The notes beneath the pieces were generated by a model. It was not told where the DNA came from. It made no database searches and worked only from the letters and a program-made list of their open reading frames with translations. DNA of 15,019 bases, from assembly GCA_030696435.1 (NCBI GenBank), contig JAUYSF010000198.1, positions 1-15,019 of the forward strand, written 5' to 3'. The position numbers and the translations under genes were made by a program. Source of the stretch: Desulfoprunum sp. (GTDB taxonomy: Bacteria > Desulfobacterota > Desulfobulbia > Desulfobulbales > Desulfocapsaceae). Shown here piece by piece: positions 1-7,031 of the stretch; the stretch's first letter is position 1; the number at the start of each line of letters is the position of its first letter.

Positions 1-2687
1 TCGATATTAACCAGTTCGCCGCTTCTTCCGGCCTTTTCCAGCGCAAGGGCTAACTCACTCGCCGGGAGGGCGGCAAAGTGATTGACCGTCCATTTGTAGG
101 CATGGGCGGCCTCACATAGTTCCAGGGCAACCCGTGCGGCAACGGCCGTCTCGACCCGGCCCAGCAACTCGCTGTTCCTCTGCAGAAAAAGCCCCATCAA
201 CTGCCTGAGAAGTTCTGCATCGCCACCGACAAACTCCAGGGCTCTGGCGCGGTTCCAGTGTGACTGCAGTCCTGTCTGTTCCTCGGCTGGTGCAGCAACG
301 CCACTGCTTGCTGCAACTGGCAGAGCTTGCAGGGGCACTCCCAACCAGGGATGGAGCCGTTCGGCCAAGACATCGGGTTTGATCGGTTTGGTGATAAAAT
401 CGTCCATGCCGATGGCCAGGCAGCGTTGGCGCGTCGCCTCCATGGCGTTGGCTGTCATGGCGATGATCACCACCCGTTTGCGGCCCTCCTGCTGCTCGCG
501 CCGGCGGATGATCTCGGTGGCCTCGAAACCGCTCATCTCGGGCATCTGGATATCCATCAGCACGAGAGAATACTCCTTGGCCTGGACCATCTGCACCGCC
601 TCCCAGCCATTGTTTGCCACCTCGGTCTGCAGACCGAACTTCTGCAGGATCGCCTCGGCCACCTTCTGGTTGATCGGTTCATCGTCGACAAGCAGGACCC
701 TGCCCTGCAGGTGGAGAGTATTCCTCTGTTTCTCCTTACGCCTCTTCAATGCGTGCCTGCGGCCCGGAAGAATCGAAGAGAGGGTGTCATAGAGTTGGGC
801 CTGGCGGACGGGTTTATAGATGACCGCACGGATGCCGGCCTCGTGGGCCTTCTCTCTGGCCACTCCGCCCGAGCTCAGCATGATCATCTCCGGGGCCTGA
901 TCTTTGTAGACCTCCTTGATACGCCGGGCCAGCTGCAGACCATCCATCTCCGGCATGTGATAATCGAGCAGTACGGTATCGATAGCCATACCCTGACCGC
1001 TCAAGTTTTCAAGCATCGTCAGAGCACTCGGGGCATCGACACAGGAATAGATCTGGACTGGGCAGACGTGGAGATAATGTTCGATAATCATGCGGTTGGT
1101 GGCATTGTCATCGACGATAAGAAACCGCTTGTTTTCAAGTTTTTTGCACGGGGCAAGCAGACTCGATTCCTCCATCACCTCAAAGGGCAGGACAAACCAG
1201 AACGTTGAGCCCTTGCCTTCAACGCTCTCTACGCCGATCTCGCCGCCCTGCATTTCCACCAGCTGCTTGCAGACGCTCAGACCAAGCCCTGTCCCACCGT
1301 ATTTACGGGTTGTGGAGCCATCGGCCTGGGTGAATTTCTCAAAAAGTTTATTGATAACATTTTCGGCGATACCGATGCCGGTATCCGCCACGGAAAAGCG
1401 CAGGATCTGGTGATTCTCCCGTTGCTCGACCAATTCGACCTGGAGCACCACCTCGCCCTTCTCGGTAAATTTCACCGCATTGCTCACCAGGTTGGTAAGG
1501 ATCTGCCGCAGTCTCGTCGGATCGCCTTTGATCCGACAATGGGTGTCAATCGGCACAAAGCAGACCAGGTCGAGATTCTTGAGATTGACCGCATCGATAA
1601 AGAGCTCAGAGGTCTCTTCCATGAGCTCCCGAAGATCAAAAATGATCGATTCGAAGTCGATCTTACCGGCATCAATCTTTGAGAAGTCGAGGATATCATT
1701 GATAATGAGCAAGAGAGAATCGGCAGAGCGGCTGGCGCTGTCGAGAAGTCTGCGGTATCGCTCACTCAAAGGGGCATCCCGCAGCAGAGAGAGGACGCCG
1801 ATGACGCCGTTCATCGGCGTACGGATTTCATGGCTCATATTGGCGAGGAACTCACTCTTGGCCTTGCCGGCGGCCAGGGCCTCATCACGCTTGGTCCGCA
1901 GTTCTTCGGTGCGCTCCCGCACCAGGATTTCCAGGTTGTTTCGGTGCGTATTCAACTCCGCATCACGGATCTCAATGGCCTCAAGCATGTTATTGAAATC
2001 ATCAATTAAATCACCTATTTCATCCCGGTATTTGCGTTTAACCCTGATCGAATAATCGCCCTCTTCCGAGATTTTTCTGGCCGTTCTGGCCAAAGATGAT
2101 ACCGGTTTAGTCATCAGCTGCTGCAGGCGTGAGGATATCAGCAGGGTAACAGCGAGCACCACCAGAAAACTCAGGACCAGGAGAATGGCCGAATCCATGA
2201 GCTGAGCGACCGCCTGATTGGTATTCGCCAAAATATAGAGCAGGCCGATGCGCTGACCATCCAGGGAGATCGGATAAAAGAGCTGCAGCTTGATCCTATG
2301 GTCCTGGAAAATAAATTTCTGTCCCCCATCAGGCAGGGAATTGGGCAGACGCGCCGTCACCGCATATTCCGGATTGAGATAGTTGGCAAAGGCCACCTTG
2401 TCCTTGGTATAGATGACCGCCAACTCGATGTCCGAATCGGCCTTCAGGGTGGTGAGGATCTGCTCCGCTGTGTTTACCGATTTGAAGCTCAGGGCCGCAG
2501 TGCTCAGATCAGCGATCGACTCCGCCAGAATATTGAGGTTATCGATCATTGAGCGGCGCAGCAGACGGATCTGGTTGAAGCCCGAGAGGGCCGAGAAGAG
2601 CAGGAGGGCCGTGCCGGTGATGATCAGGATCAACAAGGTCAGCTTGCGCCGTATCGGCAGGGCATGAAAAAATGACGTGAACAACAT
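1..2687 (-). CDS. CHASE8-HAMP hybrid sensor histidine kinase with two receiver domains and Hpt (3' end outside window)
   Basis: This is an inner-membrane multistep phosphorelay kinase of BarA-like layout; 895 residues are visible and the C-terminus lies beyond base 1. Domains in order are TM1 (about residues 13-33), a periplasmic sensor resembling CHASE8 (about 35-163), TM2 (about 164-186), HAMP, a coiled-coil linker and HisKA. The H-box reads MSHEIRTPMNG with His286. HATPase_c follows, with N-box LTNLVSNAVKF, ADTGIGI and GGTGLGLSV. REC1 has acidic residues D526/D527 and acceptor D575; REC2 has D668 and acceptor D712. A C-terminal Hpt has candidate His862 in HAYKW. The start ATG lies 5 nt after the stop of the upstream YfiR-like gene, with AGGCAGG before it, so the two are probably co-transcribed. 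An odd point is that the Gly normally found four residues after the Hpt His is Trp866. The gene lacks a stop in the window. The family call is secure; the signal sensed is unknown. Confidence 0.95.
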   Translation of the reverse strand, partial: MLFTSFFHALPIRRKLTLLILIITGTALLLFSALSGFNQIRLLRRSMIDNLNILAESIADLSTAALSFKSVNTAEQILTTLKADSDIELAVIYTKDKVAFANYLNPEYAVTARLPNSLPDGGQKFIFQDHRIKLQLFYPISLDGQRIGLLYILANTNQAVAQLMDSAILLVLSFLVVLAVTLLISSRLQQLMTKPVSSLARTARKISEEGDYSIRVKRKYRDEIGDLIDDFNNMLEAIEIRDAELNTHRNNLEILVRERTEELRTKRDEALAAGKAKSEFLANMSHEIRTPMNGVIGVLSLLRDAPLSERYRRLLDSASRSADSLLLIINDILDFSKIDAGKIDFESIIFDLRELMEETSELFIDAVNLKNLDLVCFVPIDTHCRIKGDPTRLRQILTNLVSNAVKFTEKGEVVLQVELVEQRENHQILRFSVADTGIGIAENVINKLFEKFTQADGSTTRKYGGTGLGLSVCKQLVEMQGGEIGVESVEGKGSTFWFVLPFEVMEESSLLAPCKKLENKRFLIVDDNATNRMIIEHYLHVCPVQIYSCVDAPSALTMLENLSGQGMAIDTVLLDYHMPEMDGLQLARRIKEVYKDQAPEMIMLSSGGVAREKAHEAGIRAVIYKPVRQAQLYDTLSSILPGRRHALKRRKEKQRNTLHLQGRVLLVDDEPINQKVAEAILQKFGLQTEVANNGWEAVQMVQAKEYSLVLMDIQMPEMSGFEATEIIRRREQQEGRKRVVIIAMTANAMEATRQRCLAIGMDDFITKPIKPDVLAERLHPWLGVPLQALPVAASSGVAAPAEEQTGLQSHWNRARALEFVGGDAELLRQLMGLFLQRNSELLGRVETAVAARVALELCEAAHAYKWTVNHFAALPASELALALEKAGRSGELVNI

Positions 2688-2692
2688 GATAA

Positions 2693-3319
2693 TTACCTGC
2701 CTGTGGCCCGACTTCCGGTGCCGGCATTTTTGCTCTTTAGCCGTTCCGCCATCTGCAGCAGACTGGGACTTATACTCAGCCCCGATTGGCTCAACACCTC
2801 AGGATTGATGATCACATCAACCCCCTGTTCACTCCGGATAAAACCGAGCATCCCGTCGGCTTCGGCAAATTCCCGACAATCACTAACGGTCAAAACACCG
2901 TAGACAACCACCGCTGCAGCGGGATACTCGCCTCTCCGGGCCGCCGGCAGGTAGAGGACATGGCACTGCGAGAGCTGCCCCAGACTATCAATATCCACTT
3001 GCCGCAGCCCCCTGCCCCTGATTGTTTCGCCATGGAGGCGTTCTTGCAAGGCCATACCCATCTCGGGGTCTTTATAGACACAAAAAATGAGTGGACTCAT
3101 ATCATTCTGAAAGGCATCGGCCGGCCAGGTGGTAAAACGGGCGGCACTTACCAGAAAGGCGGCATGGGAGAGAGACAGCTCACCGGCAATGGTTTCCGTC
3201 CAGCCGGGTAGCGGTCGGCAAAGCAACAGCAGAAGTCCGGCCAGAAGTGTCGCGAACAGTCGTCTGGATATTGCGGGGCCGCTCTGTATTTGAGGGATTT
3301 TTTTTGAGTTTATCACCAT
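2693..3319 (-). CDS. YfiR family (DUF4154) periplasmic protein
   Basis: This 208-residue secreted protein matches the YfiR/DUF4154 family. In Pseudomonas, YfiR is a periplasmic protein that represses the CHASE8 diguanylate cyclase YfiN. Residues 19-45 form an Arg-Arg-led hydrophobic signal peptide. The mature part carries the family signature: an early AARFTTWP stretch, LIFCVYKDPEMG, SQCHVLYLP, a VSDCREFAEADGMLGFI block and the C-terminal INPEVLSQSGLSISPSLLQMA. Three cysteines lie in the mature region (about C80, C119, C148), whereas P. aeruginosa YfiR has two disulfides, so only one can form here. The neighbour directly downstream is a CHASE8 hybrid kinase, so the likely role is periplasmic control of that kinase (inference). 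The start is uncertain: GGGAG abuts the ATG, so the GTG codon at residue 2 may be used instead. Confidence 0.9.
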   Translation of the reverse strand: MVINSKKIPQIQSGPAISRRLFATLLAGLLLLLCRPLPGWTETIAGELSLSHAAFLVSAARFTTWPADAFQNDMSPLIFCVYKDPEMGMALQERLHGETIRGRGLRQVDIDSLGQLSQCHVLYLPAARRGEYPAAAVVVYGVLTVSDCREFAEADGMLGFIRSEQGVDVIINPEVLSQSGLSISPSLLQMAERLKSKNAGTGSRATGR

Positions 3320-3399
3320 CTCCCGGCCATCCGTTGAACTCCCAGCGCTGCTTCAGCCATCGGCAGTCTCTTGCGCAGCAAAAAGATCTCTGATGACAG

Positions 3400-3427
3400 A
3401 GTATCGTATTATTAAATTCTCTTTCAA
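3400..3427 (-). promoter_or_regulatory. Candidate sigma70-type promoter for the yfiR-like/kinase operon
   Basis: On the minus strand TTGAAA (3427-3422) is followed after 16 nt by GATACT (3405-3400). This is a reasonable match to the -35/-10 consensus and lies about 80 nt upstream of the yfiR-like start. The surrounding sequence is AT-rich compared with the genes. It is a pattern match only. Confidence 0.4.
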
Positions 3428-3530
3428 GACAATTCATACGGCGAGTCGAGATAAACCCAGCCGCAGTGTTTCACACAATGGCTCAAAGGCCGCGCCGGTA
3501 AAGGGCTATGAGGAATAAAACCCTGACATG

Positions 3531-3564
3531 TTGCTTTCGCCCTGCAAATAAGTATTATTATACT
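3531..3564 (+). promoter_or_regulatory. Candidate promoter for the ThDP-family gene
   Basis: An AT-rich stretch with overlapping -10-like hexamers TATTAT and TATACT (3559-3564) lies about 35 nt upstream of the ATG. TTGCTT at 3531-3536 stands 16 nt before TATTAT. GGAGG at 3589-3593, 4 nt before the ATG at 3598, supports that start. The -35 assignment is weak. Confidence 0.4.
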
Positions 3565-3597
3565 ATAACCTCGAGGTGAGACAGGGATGGAGGTCAC

Positions 3598-5265
3598 ATG
3601 GACGAGCGGCAACAGATTGGTGAGTATCTTAGTAAAAGGCTGGCTGAGCTTGGGGTCAGGCATATCTTCGCAAGAGGGGGCGACGACTCCCCCGGCATCT
3701 ATGACCTGCTCGGCAGATCCGCAGCTCTCAAGGTTATCAACACCCGCGACGAGCAGGGCGCCGGTTTTGCTGCCGATGCCTATGCCAGAACCAAGGGGCT
3801 GGGTGCAGTCTATGTCGCATCTGGCCCAGGGGCACTCAAGATCGTCAACACCACGGCCCTGGCATCTGCCGAAAAATCGCCGGTCATCGTTATCAGCGGA
3901 ACAGCGAGTTTCGAAGAGCAAGGCCGGCAGCAACTCGGAAATCGTCAGAGCAATGCTTTGGGGATGCAGAAGCGAATATTCGAGGAATTCACCGTGGCTG
4001 CAACAGTGATCGACTCAGCGGAGACCGCCCTGGCCGAAATAGACCGGGTGCTAGCTGCCGCCCTGCGCTACCAACGCCCGGTCTATATTGAATTACCATC
4101 AGATCTGGCCTCTGGCCTCTGCCCTTCCCGCCACAAGCCTCTGATCGACAAAGAGCTCAGCGACCCTGACACTTTACAGGAGGCTATCGATGAAACCACC
4201 GGTCTGATTAATGCCGCCCGGCGGCCGGTCATCCTGGCCGGGGTGGAGATCCGCCGGTTTAATCTGCAGAAAGAGCTTTGTCAGCTCGCGGGAAAGACCG
4301 GAATTCCGGTGGCGACCACCCTTCTCGCCAAGTCAGTCATCGCTGATACGGAGAAGTTCTCCATGGGGATGTATGGCCAGGCGATCGGTCTCGACAAGGC
4401 GCGTTCCTCTATCGAGTCAAGTGACTGCCTGCTCTTCCTCGGCACCTTTGTCGCAGGGCCGCATTCAGGCTTTGCCACGACAGAAATCAAGCCGAACGCC
4501 TCGCTCTACGCCACGGCTGAGTGCATCAGCATCGGGCCGAAACGCTTCGAAAATATTCTCTTCCATGACTTTATCAAGGGCCTGATCAAGGCCCCGATTA
4601 GCCCGAGAAAACTGGAAGGCATCCCGCGCCCCCGAGCCCCACGGCCATTTCTGCACGGGGCCGAGGGGGAAATGGTCACCGTCGCCCATCTCTTGCAGCA
4701 GATCAACGCCCTCATGGACGACCAGACCCTGATTGTCGCCGATCTCGGTGGCACACTCATTGCTGCCGCGGATCTTTTCATCCGTCATACCGGCACCTTT
4801 CTCTCCACGGCCCTCTCGGCCTCACCCGGTTTCGCGGTACCGGCAGCACTCGGTGCCCAACTGGCGAACCCGACCCTCCGGCCAGTCGTGCTGGTGACTG
4901 ATGAGGCCTTCCAGATGACCGGCATGGAGACCTCGACCATCGCCCGTTACGGCCTCAATCCGATCATCATCGTCCTCAATACTCAGGGCTATGCCACCGG
5001 GCCTTCGCTAGTCGACGCACCGTATCCCTGGCATTTCAGCAAAATCCCCTCGGTGCTCGGCAAAGGCATTGGTTTTATCGTCGCAACGGAGATCGAACTG
5101 GAACAGGCCCTGCTGACGGCCAAAAAGAATACTGAGAGTTTCACCATCATTGATGTCATGCTCGACAGGCATGCCCACAACCGCCTGAGAAAAAAACTCG
5201 GAAAACACGGACAGATTGCAAAGCCGGGAAAACGCCCTCCAGCAACCGGCAAAAAACAGGATTGA
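3598..5265 (+). CDS. Divergent ThDP-dependent enzyme of the 2-oxo acid (pyruvate/indolepyruvate) decarboxylase family
   Basis: The 555-residue length and three-domain layout match ThDP decarboxylases: PYR domain about 1-175, central TPP_M domain about 195-330, PP domain about 375-535. The similarity to indolepyruvate/pyruvate decarboxylases is clear from DEQGAGFAADAYAR, LGAVYV, AEKSPVIVISG, AFQMTGMETSTIARYGLNP and the end of the PP domain. The conserved PYR-domain Glu is present (E52). Several catalytic positions are changed. The His-His pair before a LG motif reads S118-N119, the usual GVPGD loop reads ARGGD, the GDG metal motif reads T434-D435-E436, and the second metal ligand 27 residues after the Asp is T462 instead of Asn. 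A basic tail (about 530-555) ends the protein. It may be a decarboxylase with altered chemistry or a catalytically inactive relative; substrate and function are not predictable. The downstream gene is a Dabb protein 72 nt away. No frameshift is seen and codon use looks normal, which argues against decay. Confidence 0.9.
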   Translation: MDERQQIGEYLSKRLAELGVRHIFARGGDDSPGIYDLLGRSAALKVINTRDEQGAGFAADAYARTKGLGAVYVASGPGALKIVNTTALASAEKSPVIVISGTASFEEQGRQQLGNRQSNALGMQKRIFEEFTVAATVIDSAETALAEIDRVLAAALRYQRPVYIELPSDLASGLCPSRHKPLIDKELSDPDTLQEAIDETTGLINAARRPVILAGVEIRRFNLQKELCQLAGKTGIPVATTLLAKSVIADTEKFSMGMYGQAIGLDKARSSIESSDCLLFLGTFVAGPHSGFATTEIKPNASLYATAECISIGPKRFENILFHDFIKGLIKAPISPRKLEGIPRPRAPRPFLHGAEGEMVTVAHLLQQINALMDDQTLIVADLGGTLIAAADLFIRHTGTFLSTALSASPGFAVPAALGAQLANPTLRPVVLVTDEAFQMTGMETSTIARYGLNPIIIVLNTQGYATGPSLVDAPYPWHFSKIPSVLGKGIGFIVATEIELEQALLTAKKNTESFTIIDVMLDRHAHNRLRKKLGKHGQIAKPGKRPPATGKKQD

Positions 5266-5337
5266 TCAGTTGCCGGACTGCAGGTATGATGTTTTTTCAT
5301 CATCAGCCCCCCAACAAACACAGAGCCTGGAATCAAC

Positions 5338-5640
5338 ATGATCAAACATATCGTCTGCTGGAAACTCATGAGCCGGACTGAGCCATTGACAGAAAACCCA
5401 GATGCCCTGGCGATCCGCACGGCCCTGCACAATCTGAGGGGCAGGATTCCCGGGCTTCTGCACATCGAGGTGGGATTTGACTGCAGTGGCAAGGAGACTG
5501 CGGGAGATATCGTGCTCTACTCGGAGTTTGAGAGCTGGGAAGCCTTGGCCGGCTATCAGCACCATCCGCTGCATATCGAGGTCGGCAAAACCGTACGACC
5601 ACGGACCTGTGAGCGGCGGATGATCGATTACGAAGTTTAA
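5338..5640 (+). CDS. Dabb family (stress-responsive alpha/beta-barrel) protein
   Basis: A 100-residue protein, the normal full length for the Dabb family of dimeric ferredoxin-like alpha/beta barrels. The family pattern is visible throughout: MIKHIVCWKL at the N-terminus, an amphipathic helix, then IPGLLHIEVG, DIVLYSEFESWEALAGYQHH, HPLHIEVG and MIDYEV at the C-terminus. Dabb proteins bind small ligands and a few are cyclases; most bacterial ones have no known role. It follows the ThDP-family gene by 72 nt on the same strand, so co-transcription is likely and a functional link is possible. The upstream ribosome-binding site is weak (CTGGAA). Its stop codon TAA is also the first three bases of the repeat element that follows. 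Confidence 0.9.
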   Translation: MIKHIVCWKLMSRTEPLTENPDALAIRTALHNLRGRIPGLLHIEVGFDCSGKETAGDIVLYSEFESWEALAGYQHHPLHIEVGKTVRPRTCERRMIDYEV

Positions 5641-5724
5641 ACTAGGGACACTCCCTAAACTAGGGACACTCCCCCTATTTCCCAAAGGAAATAGGGGGAG
5701 TGTCCCTAGTTTAGGCCTAGTTTA
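5638..5724. repeat. Compact REP-like repeat: direct plus inverted copies of TAAACTAGGGACACTCCC, forming a 27-bp hairpin
   Basis: TAAACTAGGGACACTCCC occurs at 5638-5655 and again from 5656. The second copy is the left arm (5656-5682) of a perfect 27-bp inverted repeat with loop CAAA (5683-5686) and right arm 5687-5713. A further partial inverted copy, CCTAGTTTA (5716-5724), mirrors the first 9 bases of the element. The element lies between convergent genes, and its outer TAA triplets are the stop codons of both. The hairpin could end transcription from both sides but has no flanking T-run. Head-to-tail copies with a strong hairpin resemble REP/BIME elements mobilised by Y1 (RAYT) transposases; no transposase is present here, so that origin is inference. 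Confidence 0.9.
5656..5713. terminator. Possible bidirectional terminator hairpin
   Basis: A 27-bp perfect stem with a 4-nt loop lies between the 3' ends of convergent genes. It would fold strongly in transcripts from either strand and could block read-through. It lacks the U-tract of a classical intrinsic terminator, so terminator activity is only plausible. Confidence 0.4.
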
Positions 5725-6864
5725 GTCCTGTTTTTCCTCATCGTGGGTAAGGATGCCTTCCTCTTCCGCATCCTCCGGCGCCTGTTCCACCACCGCCCGC
5801 AGGATTGACCCGACATCCGGCAGATGCTCCCGAAAGGCATCGCCGTAAATCTCCCAGATGGTGATAAACAGCGCGGCGATGATCGGTCCGATGATGATAC
5901 CGAGCAAGCCGAACATGGTAATACCGCCGAGGGTGCCAAAGAGCACGAAGAGATCATGCATCTCGGTGTCTTTGCCCACCAGGCGAGGTCGAAGGACATT
6001 ATCAAGGTTACCGGCCACTGCCCCGCAGAGCACAGCCAGGATACCCACCCCGATAAAATCCCCCTTGAGGGCCAGGACAATCAGGGCCGGCCCCCAGATA
6101 ATGGCCGTGCCGAAGGCCGGGATGATCGACATGACGGCCATGACCGTGCCCCAGAACACCGGTCCTTCTATGCCGGCCACCGCAAAGGCCATACCGCAGA
6201 TTGTTCCCTGCATGATACCGATGATGAGTGTGCCCTTGATCGTTGCCCTGGTCACCGAGGTGAAACGGCGGAGCAACAATTGCTCGTCGCGGTCGTGGAG
6301 GGGGAGAAAATAGAGGATCTTCATGAGCAGTTTGTCGCCCATGGTCAGGAAATAGAACATCACATAGAGCATGATGATCGAGCCGAAGATCGCCTCCACC
6401 GTCATCTTGGTCACCGAAGACAGCGAGTCGATGAGGAAGGTGGAGATAGAACCGACGACCTGCCCGACCTTCTGCAAGATGACGTCGCGGTAAGGCAGGA
6501 TCTGATCGTAATAGGGGATCTTTTGCAGATAGCGGGTCATCTCGGTCGGTTCACTGATAAAGGCCTGGACCCAAGGGGTGATCGACTGCCCGACATTGAT
6601 GGCCTGAGCCACCACCACCCCAATGAGGATCGAAAGCGGTCCCAGGACCAGAAAGACAATACTGAAGATGGTGAGTATCGAGGCCATGTTCTCACGCCCG
6701 CCAAGCCTCCCGGTGAGCCAGTGATGGACCGGCCTGACCATAGCCGAGATCAGGCCGGCCATGAAGAGCGGCATGAGAAACTGGTGGATCATCACCAGAA
6801 AGACCGTTGAGATAAGAAATACTATAACCAGAAGAACGGTCTTATTGACTGTCCCACGCTTCAT
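5722..6864 (-). CDS. AI-2E family transporter (PerM/TqsA-like membrane protein)
   Basis: A 380-residue polytopic membrane protein of the AI-2E exporter/PerM family, whose members export small molecules or act as Na+/H+ antiporters. N-terminal hydrophobic segments span about residues 8-75, followed by a segment at about 75-105. A soluble loop with PYYDQILPYRDVIL comes next, then further helices with the family's late motifs: GIEGPVFWGTVMAVMSIIPA, AGNLDNVLRPRLVG and GLLGIIIGPIIAALF. The C-terminal tail is acidic. The start at 6864 is chosen because AGGAGG stands 4 nt upstream and the hydrophobic core begins soon after; an open frame continues 44 codons further up but has no family similarity. 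The TAA stop lies inside the repeat at 5638-5724. It is 167 nt downstream of the antiporter gene, with a possible promoter of its own. The substrate is unknown. Confidence 0.92.
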   Translation of the reverse strand: MKRGTVNKTVLLVIVFLISTVFLVMIHQFLMPLFMAGLISAMVRPVHHWLTGRLGGRENMASILTIFSIVFLVLGPLSILIGVVVAQAINVGQSITPWVQAFISEPTEMTRYLQKIPYYDQILPYRDVILQKVGQVVGSISTFLIDSLSSVTKMTVEAIFGSIIMLYVMFYFLTMGDKLLMKILYFLPLHDRDEQLLLRRFTSVTRATIKGTLIIGIMQGTICGMAFAVAGIEGPVFWGTVMAVMSIIPAFGTAIIWGPALIVLALKGDFIGVGILAVLCGAVAGNLDNVLRPRLVGKDTEMHDLFVLFGTLGGITMFGLLGIIIGPIIAALFITIWEIYGDAFREHLPDVGSILRAVVEQAPEDAEEEGILTHDEEKQD

Positions 6865-6967
6865 GTTCCCTCCTGAGTTGTCTGTTGCTGTGCTGAGCTG
6901 CAATGTGAGTCCAGTTGAGTGCAGCGCCCCATCGTACGACGGCAGGTCAGTCCTCCCGCGCCCCTGT

Positions 6968-6996
6968 ATCCTAGAGTATCTCCACTCCTGTGGCAA
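6968..6996 (-). promoter_or_regulatory. Candidate promoter for the AI-2E transporter gene
   Basis: On the minus strand TTGCCA (6996-6991) and TAGGAT (6973-6968) are separated by 17 nt, about 105 nt upstream of the ATG. The spacing is optimal and the match fair. This would make the transporter transcriptionally independent of the antiporter upstream. Confidence 0.4.
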
Positions 6997-7031
6997 TGGC
7001 TTTTACTCTTGACAGAAGACCGCCGGCACAA

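Noticed and set aside
327..1208. 293-codon plus-strand open frame
   Set aside because: It lies wholly opposite the receiver domains of the hybrid kinase; the minus-strand frame has complete kinase motifs, so this is a shadow.
5286..5303. ATGATG-TTTTTT-CATCAT hairpin between the ThDP and Dabb genes
   Set aside because: The 6-bp AT-rich stem with a T-only loop is too weak for a terminator and has no T-run after it.
5638..5724. Possible CRISPR-like repeat
   Set aside because: Copies are adjacent or inverted without spacers, and no cas genes are nearby.
5824..6810. 328-codon plus-strand open frame rich in His, Asp and Arg
   Set aside because: It is antisense to the AI-2E transporter; the composition is that of a reverse complement of a membrane-protein gene.
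6865..6996. 44-codon N-terminal extension of the AI-2E protein
   Set aside because: It has no hydrophobic or family character, and AGGAGG lies just before the downstream ATG at 6864.
7009..7014. TTGACA on the plus strand
   Set aside because: There is no -10 element at proper spacing and it points into a convergent gene.
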